This document shows positions 44,978-53,439 of a DNA stretch of 64,000 bases, in pieces. Under the pieces are notes generated by a model. That model was given only the letters and a program-made list of their open reading frames with translations, had not been told where the DNA came from and made no database searches. Position 1 is the stretch's first letter. The number at the start of each line of letters is the position of its first letter. Origin of the DNA: Hyphomicrobiales bacterium (GTDB taxonomy: Bacteria > Pseudomonadota > Alphaproteobacteria > Rhizobiales > Rhizobiaceae); assembly GCA_900469615.1 (NCBI GenBank), contig UBYA01000029.1, positions 62,001 to 126,000 of the forward strand, read 5' to 3'. The position numbers were made by a program, and so were the translations under genes.

Positions 44978-45090
44978 GTGTTCTGAAAGAGCCAGCAAGC
45001 CGCTGAAGTCCATGACCGTCGGCGGGGCCTCGATCGAGATTCCAATGTCCCGGGGATTGCTCGATGAGGTGAGGGCCAGGAGCGCAGCTC

Positions 45091-45837
45091 CTACATGTCC
45101 TCGCAGTCCTGCCAGCCTTCCTCGAAAACAAGCTTGTCGAGCGGCAGGCGCTCGCGCCATCCCTTCACGGCAAGCTCCGGCATGTCGTAGAGTTCGTCGA
45201 CATAGCCGACGCAAAGCCAGGCAACGATCTTGACGTGCTCGGGGATGCCGAGGATCGCCTTGATGGCCTCTTCGTGGAAAATGCTGACCCAGCCGACGCC
45301 GACGCCCTCGGCTCTTGCGGCGAGCCAGAGGTTCTGAACGGCGCAGACGGTCGAATAGACATCCGTGGCCGGGTTATGCGTGCGGCCGAGCACCACCGGG
45401 CCGCCGCGCGTGGTATCACAGGTGATGCAGATGCTGAGCGGCGCCTTGCGGATGCCCTCGAGCTTCAGCCGCTGATAATGCGCGCGACGATCGCCCTCGA
45501 ACATGCGGCAGGCTTCCTCGTTGGCCTGATGAAATGCCTGCCACACACGTTCGCGCGTTTCCTGCTGGCGGATCAGGAGGAAATTCCACGGCTGCATGAA
45601 CCCGACCGACGGCGCGGCATGAGCTGCCTCGAGCAGTCGCCTGACGAGGGCGTCGGGCAGGGGATCGGGCCGGAATTGGTCGCGTACGTCGCGGCGGGTC
45701 TCGATGGCACGGTAGACCGCGTTGCGCTCCTCTTCGGAGAACGCGCCTGCGGCAACGAGATGATCCGGCGCACCGGACGGGGCTTCGGTGAGCGAGGGCG
45801 TAGCGTTGGCAGCGATGGGATCGTCAAGAATGGACAT
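45091..45837 (-). CDS. bluB: 5,6-dimethylbenzimidazole synthase BluB
   Basis: 248-residue nitroreductase-fold flavin enzyme that converts reduced FMN to the lower ligand of vitamin B12. RRDVRDQFRPDPLPDALVRR, AAHAAPSVGFMQPWNFLLIR and the VCAVQNLWLAARAEGVGVGW region are characteristic, and the central KAPLSICITCD matches too. In Sinorhizobium, BluB is needed for symbiosis and affects succinoglycan. The start is ATG at 45837, with an in-frame TTG at 45843 as an alternative; the Shine-Dalgarno is weak. No cobalamin riboswitch could be recognised upstream. Confidence 0.93.
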   Translation of the reverse strand: MSILDDPIAANATPSLTEAPSGAPDHLVAAGAFSEEERNAVYRAIETRRDVRDQFRPDPLPDALVRRLLEAAHAAPSVGFMQPWNFLLIRQQETRERVWQAFHQANEEACRMFEGDRRAHYQRLKLEGIRKAPLSICITCDTTRGGPVVLGRTHNPATDVYSTVCAVQNLWLAARAEGVGVGWVSIFHEEAIKAILGIPEHVKIVAWLCVGYVDELYDMPELAVKGWRERLPLDKLVFEEGWQDCEDM

Positions 45838-46225
45838 GGTCAATCATGGCTTTATGAAGCGGCGGGTCGACGCGGCCCACTCTCGCATATCGGACTGAAG
45901 CGCAGCTTAGTGGCGGATCGTCGAGGAAATTACCAGCAGGTTTTTGCACAGGCCAGTCCATCGCCGGCTTCCAATTGTCGCGGAGCGCCGGCGCGTGGAA
46001 TAACCTTCGTTGCGTGCCGGGATGGGCGGTTGCTTTTTCATTTCACCGCACGAGGGCGAATTGTGGTGCATCGACCGGCTCCTTCCTTTGACAAAGGAGT
46101 CATGGTGTTCCATATGGAAGCCAATGAACCGCCTGCGCGAATTTCGCGCGGGCGGTTTTGCATTTCAACGGCGTCTTTTTTGCAATTCATTCGCATGAGC
46201 AGACGCAGGGACAGTGGGGAAGAGC
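45838..46225. other. 388-bp divergent intergenic region (bluB and CDF gene)
   Basis: No convincing protein gene. On the + strand it holds a perfect TTGACA (46088-46093), a candidate -10 near 46111-46117 and a terminator-like stem-loop at 46127-46157. On the minus strand it holds the bluB promoter. A 5-bp inverted pair (CCACT/AGTGG) near 45878-45915 was seen but not interpreted. Confidence 0.45.
46127..46160 (+). terminator. Terminator-like stem-loop upstream of the CDF gene
   Basis: AACCGCCTGCGCG and CGCGCGGGCGGTT form a stem of about 13 pairs with one G-T, a small loop and a short T-run (46127-46159). A second T-run follows at 46174-46181. It lies about 35 bases after a TTGACA element, so it could end a very short transcript or attenuate the metal-exporter mRNA. 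Confidence 0.6.
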
Positions 46226-47140
46226 ATGAGCGCTCAGGGAAACGATACGATCACGCGGCTCGCCCTTTGGGGCATTCCGCTGTCGCTCGTCGTCATGGGA
46301 TTGAAGATGCTGGCCTGGTGGCTGACGGGCTCCGTGGCGCTCCTGTCCGACGGGCTTGAATCCTTCGTCAACGTCGTTGCCGCCTTCATAGCTTTTTTCG
46401 TCATCCGATACGCACAGAAACCGGCCGACCACGATCATCCCTTCGGCCACCACAAGGCGGAATATCTGTCCGCCGTCACCGAGGGCGTGATGATCGTCGT
46501 CGCGGCGCTGATGATCGTGCAGGAGGCCGTAGGGCATCTTGGCAATCCTCAGCCGATGCAGGCGCCGGTGATCGGCCTGGCGATCAATTTCGTCGCCGGC
46601 GTCATCAACGGCATATGGGCGCTGACCCTGATCCGCGCCGGCCGGACGTACCGCTCGCCGGCATTGATGGCGGACGGTCAGCACATCATGTCCGATGTCT
46701 ATACGTCGATCGGCGTGCTCATCGGCCTGCTGCTGGCGCTTGGCACCGGCTATCCGATCTTCGATCCCCTGCTTGCCATTCTCGTCGCCATCAACATTCT
46801 CTATCAGGGCTGGAAGGTCATCTCCGCCTCCATCGACGGACTGATGGACAAGGCCGTGCTGCCCGAGGAGGAGGCCGTCATCAAGGATGCGATCGCCAAG
46901 AATGCCGAAGGGTCTCTCGGCGTTCACGATCTGAAGACGCGCAGGGCCGGAGCCGTGACCTTCGTCGATTTTCATATGGTGGTGCCGGCCGCCATGCCGG
47001 TGCGGGAAGCGCATCGGATCTGCGACCGCCTTGAAGACGCCATACGGGCGATCCATGCGGGCTCGGAAATAACCATTCATGTGGAGCCGGAGGGCGAGAA
47101 GGCCCATGGCATCCGCGTCAAAGTGATCAAGGAGACCTGA
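46226..47140 (+). CDS. Cation diffusion facilitator (CDF) metal exporter
   Basis: 304-residue inner-membrane protein with six predicted helices and a C-terminal cytoplasmic domain. Metal-site motifs are visible: LLSDGLESFVNV in helix 2 and ADGQHIMSDVYTS in helix 5, plus the histidine-rich loop DHDHPFGHHKAE. Family members export Zn, Co, Ni, Fe or Mn by proton antiport; rhizobial relatives include Mn exporters. GGGGAAGAG precedes the ATG at 46226. It ends 1 base before queF, suggesting co-transcription. Confidence 0.92.
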   Translation: MSAQGNDTITRLALWGIPLSLVVMGLKMLAWWLTGSVALLSDGLESFVNVVAAFIAFFVIRYAQKPADHDHPFGHHKAEYLSAVTEGVMIVVAALMIVQEAVGHLGNPQPMQAPVIGLAINFVAGVINGIWALTLIRAGRTYRSPALMADGQHIMSDVYTSIGVLIGLLLALGTGYPIFDPLLAILVAINILYQGWKVISASIDGLMDKAVLPEEEAVIKDAIAKNAEGSLGVHDLKTRRAGAVTFVDFHMVVPAAMPVREAHRICDRLEDAIRAIHAGSEITIHVEPEGEKAHGIRVKVIKET

Positions 47141-47141
47141 G

Positions 47142-47606
47142 ATGCCTCAAACCGATGTGTCCGGCCTGTCGATGCTCGGCAGCCACACGGAAACGGCTGC
47201 AAATCCCGAAGCGGCCGTTCTGGAAAAAGTGCCGTCCGGCCATGCCGGCACTGATTACGTGGTTCGCTTCACGGCGCCGGAATTCACCTCGCTGTGCCCG
47301 ATGACGGGGCAGCCGGATTTCGCCCATATCGTCATCGACTACATACCGAACGAATGGCTGGTGGAATCGAAGTCGCTGAAGCTTTTCCTACACTCCTTCC
47401 GCAGCCACGGCGCATTCCACGAGGATTGCTCGATCTATATCGCCAAGCGCCTCGTGGATCTGCTGCAGCCGAAATGGCTGCGCATCGGCGCCTACTGGTA
47501 TCCGCGCGGCGGCATTCCGATCGATGTCTTCTGGCAGACCGGCAAGCCGCCGGAGGGCGTGTGGCTGCCGGATCAGGGTGTCCAGACCTATCGCGGTCGA
47601 GGCTGA
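47142..47606 (+). CDS. queF: NADPH-dependent 7-cyano-7-deazaguanine reductase QueF
   Basis: 154-residue unimodular QueF. The catalytic Cys52 and Asp59 lie in EFTSLCPMTGQPDFAHIVID, and ESKSLKLFLHSFRSHGAFHE carries the NADPH-binding and substrate Glu region. It reduces preQ0 to preQ1 in queuosine biosynthesis. It directly follows the CDF gene (1-base gap) although the functions are unrelated; the pair ends in a strong terminator. Confidence 0.95.
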   Translation: MPQTDVSGLSMLGSHTETAANPEAAVLEKVPSGHAGTDYVVRFTAPEFTSLCPMTGQPDFAHIVIDYIPNEWLVESKSLKLFLHSFRSHGAFHEDCSIYIAKRLVDLLQPKWLRIGAYWYPRGGIPIDVFWQTGKPPEGVWLPDQGVQTYRGRG

Positions 47607-47610
47607 ATGA

Positions 47611-47641
47611 AAAAAGCCGCCATCCTCGGATGGCGGCTTTT
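47611..47641. terminator. Bidirectional terminator between queF and the DUF2076 gene
   Basis: An 11-bp perfect stem (47615-47625 with 47628-47638, 2-base loop) has five A on its left and four T on its right, so it can terminate both the queF transcript and the converging DUF2076 transcript. Confidence 0.93.
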
Positions 47642-47666
47642 CTATCGAATGGGCTGCGGTTCAGGC

Positions 47667-48470
47667 CTAGACGAAGGAGCTGTCGTCGCCATTGTCATAG
47701 GATGAGTCGTCATAATCATCATCCTGAGCGTCTTGAGCGGCGTCCTGGGCATAATCGGCCGCGCTCTGATCGTTCTGATCGCTATTGTCGTCATTGCCGA
47801 AATAGTTGTTGTTGATGACCGTCTCCTGCACCGGCTGTTCGGCCGCATTCGCCGCTCCGCCGAAAAGGCCGCTGCCCGTACCGCCGAAGAGGCCGCCGCC
47901 CGTGCCGCCGAGATGGGGACTGAAGAGGCTGGAAAGCGATTCCGCCAGCATCACGCCACCGGCGACGCCGGCTGCGGTTCCAAGCGCGCCGCGCAGGAAG
48001 CTGCCGCCGGCCGAAGGGGCGGCTGCCTGCTGGCTCCACGGACCTGACGGCTGCGGTTGGCCGGACCAGGGGCCGGACTGCGGCGCATTGCGGGCATAAT
48101 CGTCATACAGGCGCCCCTGCTGCTGCGGATAGCCGCCCTGCGGGGCGGCTGCGCGCTGCTGTTGCTGACCGCCGCCGAAGAGCGAGCCGATGCCACCGAG
48201 GAAGCCGCCGCTCTGGCCCTGCTGATGATTGTCGGCGCCCTGCTGCTCCAGTTCATGGACGCGCGCTTCCAGCTGCTGGATGCGATCGGCCGCGGCCTTC
48301 ATGCCCTGTTCCTGCATGATGACGGCCTGCGCCAGGAAATAAGGCGCGTAGGGCTGGTCGCGGACTGCCTGATTGATGAAGTTCTCCGCATCGGTGTCGC
48401 GCTGGGTGCTGGACGCACCGCGGACGCGATCGAAGAGAGAGGCGAGCAATTGACGTTCTTCAGGCGACAT
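47667..48470 (-). CDS. DUF2076-family protein
   Basis: 267 residues. The N-terminal DUF2076 domain (MSPEERQLLASLFDRV, DAENFINQAVRDQPYAPYFL) ends in a short coiled coil, followed by a Gly/Gln-rich segment (GIGSLFGGGQQQQ), a glycine-rich hydrophobic stretch (LGTAAGVAGGVMLAESLSSL) and a highly acidic tail of Asp, Ser and Tyr. AAGGAGG upstream fixes the ATG. Distribution suggests a periplasmic or membrane-associated role, but the function is unknown. It is divergent from the clpP gene. Confidence 0.85.
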   Translation of the reverse strand: MSPEERQLLASLFDRVRGASSTQRDTDAENFINQAVRDQPYAPYFLAQAVIMQEQGMKAAADRIQQLEARVHELEQQGADNHQQGQSGGFLGGIGSLFGGGQQQQRAAAPQGGYPQQQGRLYDDYARNAPQSGPWSGQPQPSGPWSQQAAAPSAGGSFLRGALGTAAGVAGGVMLAESLSSLFSPHLGGTGGGLFGGTGSGLFGGAANAAEQPVQETVINNNYFGNDDNSDQNDQSAADYAQDAAQDAQDDDYDDSSYDNGDDSSFV

Positions 48471-48701
48471 GATGGCCTCCTTGGCTATCTGTTGCTGTAA
48501 ATTCGGGGCGCGAGCCGTGCCGCGCTGATCTGACGTAGGATGCAATCTCGGCTTTTCAAAGCCATTCAAGTTACATTTCGGTAATCCGCAACCATAACAC
48601 CATGTTCCCCGGCGCTATTCCCGCCTTGTCTTTTTCCGGCATTGTTTTACGCATTGAGTCGCACTATGTGCGGTGAACGACGCATCATGCTGGAGAGTTG
48701 A

Positions 48702-49289
48702 ATGAACGACGAAGACGAACAGGAAGACAAGAAGACCGAGCAGCCCTTGGGCAAGGACGCGGAGGCGAATCTTTTCAAGTCGCGTTCGATCTTCATCTAT
48801 GGCGGCATCACGCAGGAGCTGGCGCAGAAGGTGTGCTCGCAGCTCGTGGCGCTCGCCGCCGCCAGCGATGACGATATCCGCATCTACGTGAACTCGCCCG
48901 GCGGTCACGTTGAGTCCGGCGACTCCATTCACGACATGATCAAGTTCATCAAGCCGAAGGTCTGGGTGATCGGCACGGGCTGGGTCGCTTCCGCCGGTGC
49001 GCTGATCTATGTTGCCGCTCCGAAGGAGCGCCGCATTTGCCTGCCGAACACGCGCTTCCTGCTGCACCAACCGTCCGGCGGCACGCGCGGCATGGCCTCC
49101 GACATCGAAATCCAGGCACGCGAGATCATCAAGATGAACGAGCGCCTGAACAGGATCTTCTCGGAAGCCACCGGCCAGCCGATCGAAAAGATCGCCAAGG
49201 ACACAGACCGCGATTACTGGCTTTCCGCCGAGGAGGCCAAGGCCTATGGCCTGGTTTCGCGCATCGTGACCTCGCAGGCGGACATCTGA
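48702..49289 (+). CDS. ClpP-family serine protease subunit
   Basis: 195 residues with an intact catalytic triad at the positions known from ClpP: Ser97 (GWVASAGALIY), His122 (FLLHQPSGG) and Asp171 (TDRDYWLS). NSPGGHVESGDSIHDMI is the usual strand turn. The region around the nucleophile differs from the housekeeping GQAASMGA motif, and the N-terminus is acidic (MNDEDEQEDKK), so this is likely one of the accessory ClpP paralogues of rhizobia and not the main clpP1 next to clpX. It stands alone with its own terminator. Confidence 0.9.
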   Translation: MNDEDEQEDKKTEQPLGKDAEANLFKSRSIFIYGGITQELAQKVCSQLVALAAASDDDIRIYVNSPGGHVESGDSIHDMIKFIKPKVWVIGTGWVASAGALIYVAAPKERRICLPNTRFLLHQPSGGTRGMASDIEIQAREIIKMNERLNRIFSEATGQPIEKIAKDTDRDYWLSAEEAKAYGLVSRIVTSQADI

Positions 49290-49315
49290 GCTGGCGGATT
49301 TGCCTGATTGATTTG

Positions 49316-49351
49316 AGCGCCTCGCTTGCCGGAAGGCAGTCGGGGCGCTTT
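49316..49351 (+). terminator. Terminator of the clpP-like gene
   Basis: AGCGCCTCG (49316-49324) pairs with CGGGGCGCT (49341-49349), with an inner TGCC-GGAA-GGCA hairpin, then a short TTT. It starts 27 bases after the stop codon. Confidence 0.7.
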
Positions 49352-49509
49352 GCTGTTTGGGGAATACGGATCGTTTCTCTCCGGAGGAAATGTGCCGGCG
49401 ACGGAAGGATCCGCCGCCGGCGTTCGCCGCTCGGGAGTTTGCAACGTTTCCGGAAGCAGCGAAGTTGGAAGACATGCAGCGACGGGTCGCCTTCGGTTCG
49501 GACGGCGGC

Positions 49510-49893
49510 CTATGTGGTGATTTCGACCGGCGTCCCGTCCGGCATGACGATGACAGCCTCGTAGAAGCCGTCGCCTGTGATGCGGGGAGCAGACTTCAGG
49601 CAGCCATCCGCCTTGCATCGCTCGGCCAGGGCAGCGACGGCCTCCCGGCTACCGAGCGATATCGCTATATGATCCCAGCCGATGCGCTCGTCGGGTGTTT
49701 CGGGCGGAAGCCAGGGGCCGGTCATCAGCTCGATCTGGTCGCCGCTCTCGGGCAGGTGGATGAAGCGGGAGACGAAGCCCGGGCGGCGGCGGCTTCGATA
49801 CTCTTCACCAACGGTTGCGCCGAAATAGCGCTTCCAGAAATGCGCGGCGGCATCGATATCAGACGTCCACAGAGCTGTATGAGCGATCCGCAT
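49510..49893 (-). CDS. VOC-superfamily (glyoxalase-like) protein
   Basis: 127 residues with two beta-alpha-beta-beta-beta units: MRIAHTALWTSDIDAAAHFW and DQIELMTGPW in the first, WDHIAISLGSREAV and YEAVIVMPDGTPVEI in the second. Candidate metal ligands are His5, Glu and His in these strands. The substrate is unknown. Its start codon lies inside the end of the MFS gene (35-base overlap), so it is probably co-translated with it. Confidence 0.82.
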   Translation of the reverse strand: MRIAHTALWTSDIDAAAHFWKRYFGATVGEEYRSRRRPGFVSRFIHLPESGDQIELMTGPWLPPETPDERIGWDHIAISLGSREAVAALAERCKADGCLKSAPRITGDGFYEAVIVMPDGTPVEITT

Positions 49894-51043
49894 CGGCCTC
49901 TCCCTGTTCCTGGTTGCGGGTAACGATGCCGGCGCAAAGCGGTGCGACGCAGAGCAATAGGGCGAGCAGCCAGAAGGCGCCGGGCAGGCCAAGACGATCC
50001 GCGGCGAAACCGACGCCTGCGGGTCCGGCCAGGACGCCGGCATATCCTGTCATGGTGATCGCCGCGACGGCCAGGCCGGCCGGCATGTCTTTCTGTGCGC
50101 CGCCCTTGCGGAACAGCACCGGGACGATGTTCGAGGCGCCGAACCCGATGAGCAGGAAACCTGCCATGGCAAGGATTGCGAAGGGGCTGAGCAGAAGAAC
50201 GGCAAAGCCCGCCACTGCGACCATGCCGCCCCATAGCAGGATGGCCCTGTCTCCGAATCTTGCGGTGACGGCATCGCCACCCAGACGACCCGCCGTCATC
50301 GCGATTGCGAACAGCATGTAGCCGAGCCCGCCGTGGCTTGCGTCGAGCCGTCCCTCTGTCGTGAGCAGCAAGGCGCTCCAATCGAGGATTGCGCCTTCGA
50401 CGAGGAAGGTGATCGCCGCAAGAGCCGCAAGCAGCATGACGAAGCCGCGCGGCATGACGAAGAGCGGCGCATCCGCCGATGGGACGGTGCGAAGCAGGCG
50501 TGGCCATGCAACCAGCGTTGCGACGACCATCAGCGCTGAACACAAGAGCGTGGCGGCGAGGGGACCGGCCTTGACGGAGAGAAGAAGCGTGACCACCAGA
50601 GAACCGATGAAGCCGCCTATGCTGAACAGCGCGTGGAAGCCGGACATCAGAGGTTTGTCCGCGCCTTTCTCGACTTCGACGGCGTGAATGTTCATGGCCA
50701 CGTCGAGCGATCCCAGGCAGGCGCCGAAGGCTGCCAGCGCGACGCCGAGGGTGAGGGGAGCGCTGGCCACGGCCAGCGTCGGCAGAATGAGCGCGAGCCC
50801 AAAGCCGCCCGCGATGATGATCGGTTTGCTGCCGTATCGCGCGCTCAGCATGCCGGTCGCAATCATCGCCGCCACCGAGCCCGAGCCAAGGCAGAGCAGC
50901 AACATGCCGAGGACGCCGTCATCCACCCCGAGCCGGGCTTTGGCGAAGGGGACGAGCGGCGCCCAGCAGGCAAGCGCAAAACCCGCAACCAGAAACGCAA
51001 GTCGGGTTGCCAGCCGGGTTTCCGGCCGATCGGTGGATTGCAT
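49859..51043 (-). CDS. Major facilitator superfamily transporter
   Basis: About 394 residues, 12 predicted helices. LAFLVAGFALACWAPLVPFA is helix 1, GFHALFSIGGFIGSLVVTL and the MFS loop ARYGSKPIIIAG are recognisable; the branch resembles fucose/sugar-type or YbjJ-like MFS proteins. AAGGA lies 6 bases before the ATG at 51043. The gene order DeoR-MFS-VOC in one direction suggests an operon for uptake or efflux of an unknown compound under DeoR control. Confidence 0.87.
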   Translation of the reverse strand: MQSTDRPETRLATRLAFLVAGFALACWAPLVPFAKARLGVDDGVLGMLLLCLGSGSVAAMIATGMLSARYGSKPIIIAGGFGLALILPTLAVASAPLTLGVALAAFGACLGSLDVAMNIHAVEVEKGADKPLMSGFHALFSIGGFIGSLVVTLLLSVKAGPLAATLLCSALMVVATLVAWPRLLRTVPSADAPLFVMPRGFVMLLAALAAITFLVEGAILDWSALLLTTEGRLDASHGGLGYMLFAIAMTAGRLGGDAVTARFGDRAILLWGGMVAVAGFAVLLLSPFAILAMAGFLLIGFGASNIVPVLFRKGGAQKDMPAGLAVAAITMTGYAGVLAGPAGVGFAADRLGLPGAFWLLALLLCVAPLCAGIVTRNQEQGEADADRSYSSVDV

Positions 51044-51064
51044 GGTCATTCCTTGTCTTCGAGA

Positions 51065-51850
51065 TCAGGAGGAAGAGGCCACGTCGCCTGCCGTCATGAG
51101 CGAGAAGCCGGCATCGACGGCGGCTTTCCGGTCATCGGCTGGCAGGTCGTCCTCGACGATAAGCCAATCGATATCGGCCGCGCCGCCGATGCGGTGCGGC
51201 GCGCGTTCGTGAAACTTCTCCGACGTGATCAATCCGATGCGCGCCGCGCTTCTTTTGAGGAGCATCCGCTTGAAGATCGCATCCGCATGTTCGTACACGC
51301 TGATGCCGCTTCTTGCCGAAATGGCGCAGACACCCAGGAAACAGCGGTCGATGTTCATGGCTTCGATGGCTGCGACCGCGGAAGCATCGACGCTGCCGCC
51401 GACGACGGGATTGACCGCACCGCCGATCAGGACGAGCGGGATATCGCCGCGCTTCATGACCGCGCCTGCTATGTCGATGGAGTTCGTCGCGATCGTCACG
51501 CCCAGGTTTTTCGGCAACAACTCGACCATTTCGAGGTTCGTGCTGCCGGCGTCGAGAAAGAGGAATTCGCCCGCCTCGATCGTCGCGACGGCTGCCTGTG
51601 CCAATACCCTCTTGCGGCCGGAGTCCCGCCCGATCCGCGCGGATATGGGTTGCGACGGCGTGAGAAGGGGCAGCGCGCCGCCATAGACGCGCCGGCATTT
51701 GCCTTCGGCGGCAAGGGCGCGCAGATCCCGGCGCACGGCATCTTCTGAAACGTTGAACTCCGCCGCAAGCGACGCGGCAACGATCTGCCGCCCCTCTGCA
51801 AGCCGTTCCTCGATGACATCGCGGCGCGATAATGGAAGTGAAGTACTCAT
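51065..51850 (-). CDS. DeoR-family transcriptional regulator
   Basis: 261 residues. The N-terminal helix-turn-helix (RQIVAASLAAEFNVSEDAVR with RDLRALAAEGKCRRVYGGA) is typical of DeoR/GlpR, and the C-terminal ISOCOT sugar-phosphate domain has FLDAGSTNLEM and ATNSIDIAGAV, LIGGAVNP and LGVCAISARSGIS. Such regulators respond to phosphorylated sugars. It starts the DeoR-MFS-VOC unit (21 bases to the MFS start) and is divergent from the benE-like gene. Confidence 0.9.
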   Translation of the reverse strand: MSTSLPLSRRDVIEERLAEGRQIVAASLAAEFNVSEDAVRRDLRALAAEGKCRRVYGGALPLLTPSQPISARIGRDSGRKRVLAQAAVATIEAGEFLFLDAGSTNLEMVELLPKNLGVTIATNSIDIAGAVMKRGDIPLVLIGGAVNPVVGGSVDASAVAAIEAMNIDRCFLGVCAISARSGISVYEHADAIFKRMLLKRSAARIGLITSEKFHERAPHRIGGAADIDWLIVEDDLPADDRKAAVDAGFSLMTAGDVASSS

Positions 51851-51868
51851 AAACTTGCATTATCGTGT

Positions 51869-51898
51869 ACAAACAAGAAAATCAATATGCATGTTTGT
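51869..51898. promoter_or_regulatory. Inverted repeat upstream of the DeoR-family gene
   Basis: ACAAACA (51869-51875) and TGTTTGT (51892-51898) with a 16-base AT-rich spacer, about 20 bases upstream of the deoR-type start codon and in the region divergent to benE. A candidate operator for autoregulation. Confidence 0.4.
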
Positions 51899-52042
51899 GC
51901 GCGATTTGCGTCGCTTCCGATATTCGCGGCGATTCAACTTGGCGATCGTTGCCGACACTTTGCCCCGAAAGTGCACTTGCACGCCCGGCGCTTGTAATGC
52001 TCCATGCGCGTTCAATCATCCTTCGTTCGAGTTTCCATCGCC

Positions 52043-53227
52043 ATGCTCAAAGATTTTTCCGTTCAAAGCCTGTTCATGGGATGTCTCACGGCGTTCGTGG
52101 GTTTTGCCAGCTCGTTTGCCGTCGTCTTCCATGGCCTGCAGGCCGTGGGTGCGACGGATGCGCAAGCGGCATCCGGCCTGATGGCGCTCTCCGTCGCCAT
52201 GGGGCTATGCGCCATCATCCTCAGCGTTGTGACGAGGCTGCCCATCAGCATCGCCTGGTCGACGCCGGGAGCGGCGCTGCTCGCGAGTGCAGGGGCGATC
52301 GAGGGTGGCTTTCCGGCGGCGGTCGGCGCATTCCTCATCTGTGGCGTATTGATCGTCGTTGCCGGGCTGTTCCGGCCGTTCGGCCGGGCCGTTGCCGCCA
52401 TACCGGCGGCGCTTGCCAATGCCATGCTGGCAGGCGTCCTGCTCGGCCTTTGCTTCGCGCCGGTGAAGGCCATCGGCTTCAATCCGGCTTTCGGCTTGTC
52501 GATCATCCTCGCCTGGATCGTCGTCGGTGCCTTCAAGCGGCTCTGGGCGGTGCCGGCGGCACTTGCGGCCTTTGCCCTGGTCCTCGCATTCGGAGTGAAG
52601 ATACCGGACGGCGCGCTTGCCTCGCTCGAGCACTCGCTGTTGCCGACGGTCGAATTCGTGAAGCCGGTCTTCACGCTGGCCGGCATCGTTTCCATCGCGC
52701 TGCCGCTGTTCATCGTGACGATGGCGTCGCAGAACATTCCCGGCATCGCGGTGCTGAAGGTGCATGACTACGATCCGAAGCCGGGTCCGCTGTTTGCCGT
52801 GACCGGCGTGTTTTCGCTGCTTGCCGTTCCCTTCGGCGGTCATGCCGTCAATCTCGCGGCCATCACTGCCGCCATGTGCGCCGGGCACGATGCGCATGCC
52901 GATCCCGGGCGGCGCTATTGGGCGGCGATCATCGCCGGCATCGGTTACGTGATCTTCGGATTGCTCGCCAGCGCCGTGACGGCTTTCGTGGCGCTCGCGC
53001 CGCCGATTCTCATCGAGGCGGTTGCCGGTCTGGCGCTGGTCGGCGCGCTGTCGAACTCCGCTCTGAACGCCTTCCAGCAACCGGAATCGCGCGAGGCTGC
53101 CGCCATCACTTTTCTCGTGACGGCATCGGGTGTTTCCTTCGGCGGCATTTCCGGCGCCTTCTGGGGCCTGATCGCCGGCGGATTGATGCTGGCGCTGTCG
53201 CGTGGCGTGCGGATGCTGAAGACGTGA
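52043..53227 (+). CDS. benE: BenE-family benzoate/H+ symporter
   Basis: About 394 residues with 11-12 hydrophobic helices. MLKDFSVQSLFMGCLTAFVG and the SSFAVVFHGLQAVGAT region open the family domain; SIAWSTPGAALLASAGAIEG, ITMASQNIPGIAVLK-like (VTMASQNIPGIAVLKVHDYD) and PFGGHAVNLAAITAAMCAG are strong BenE signatures. The start is probably ATG 52043; another in-frame ATG lies at 52004. The substrate is inferred from the family only. No benzoate catabolic genes are nearby. Confidence 0.88.
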   Translation: MLKDFSVQSLFMGCLTAFVGFASSFAVVFHGLQAVGATDAQAASGLMALSVAMGLCAIILSVVTRLPISIAWSTPGAALLASAGAIEGGFPAAVGAFLICGVLIVVAGLFRPFGRAVAAIPAALANAMLAGVLLGLCFAPVKAIGFNPAFGLSIILAWIVVGAFKRLWAVPAALAAFALVLAFGVKIPDGALASLEHSLLPTVEFVKPVFTLAGIVSIALPLFIVTMASQNIPGIAVLKVHDYDPKPGPLFAVTGVFSLLAVPFGGHAVNLAAITAAMCAGHDAHADPGRRYWAAIIAGIGYVIFGLLASAVTAFVALAPPILIEAVAGLALVGALSNSALNAFQQPESREAAAITFLVTASGVSFGGISGAFWGLIAGGLMLALSRGVRMLKT

Positions 53228-53235
53228 GCAGGGGG

Positions 53236-53264
53236 TTGCTTCTTTTCGATCCGGCGGCTATAAG
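53236..53264 (+). promoter_or_regulatory. Promoter of the leu leader and leuA
   Basis: TTGCTT (-35, 53236-53241), 17-base spacer, TATAAG (-10, 53259-53264). The predicted start is 53270-53272, at the AUG of the leader ORF. The distance from -35 to GCTA (21 bases) and from GCTA to ATG (11 bases) equals that in the trpL promoter. Confidence 0.6.
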
Positions 53265-53271
53265 CGCGGCC

Positions 53272-53397
53272 ATGAAGTTGACTGGCGCAAAGATTTCCGA
53301 ACAGATTGCTCGCGGGCGCGTTGCCTTGCGTGACAATACGCGCGCCCTCACTTCGCTTCTCCTTCTCGGCCTTACGCGCGGTTGCCGGGTCCGTTGA
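53272..53397 (+). CDS. Proposed leu leader peptide
   Basis: A 41-codon ORF ahead of leuA. It contains four consecutive Leu codons (CTT CTC CTT CTC) within TSLLLLGL, plus further Leu codons nearby, and ends TGA at 53395-53397. A short peptide with a run of the regulatory amino acid directly upstream of the matching biosynthetic gene is the hallmark of ribosome-mediated attenuation, as in enterobacterial leuL. There is no Shine-Dalgarno, and the promoter predicts a leaderless message. It lies between the benE stop (44 bases upstream) and leuA (158 bases downstream). Confidence 0.75.
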   Translation: MKLTGAKISEQIARGRVALRDNTRALTSLLLLGLTRGCRVR

Positions 53398-53439
53398 GGA
53401 GCGCCCGGCGGCCGAAAAGCCCGCTGGCCATCGCTCCTC
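53396..53439 (+). other. Stable RNA stem-loop in the leu leader
   Basis: GAGGAGCG (53396-53403) pairs perfectly with CGCTCCTC (53432-53439), and an inner CCGGCGG/CCGCTGG stem (one G-T) closes over CCGAAAAGC. It begins at the leader stop codon, so ribosome position would affect its formation. No T-run follows, so it may be an antiterminator, a pause or a translation-control structure and not an intrinsic terminator. Confidence 0.6.

Noticed and set aside
45838..46010. Cobalamin riboswitch upstream of bluB
   Set aside because: A GCCACT-like string and an AGTCCG string were seen on the minus strand, but the B12 box and the conserved core order were not recognisable.
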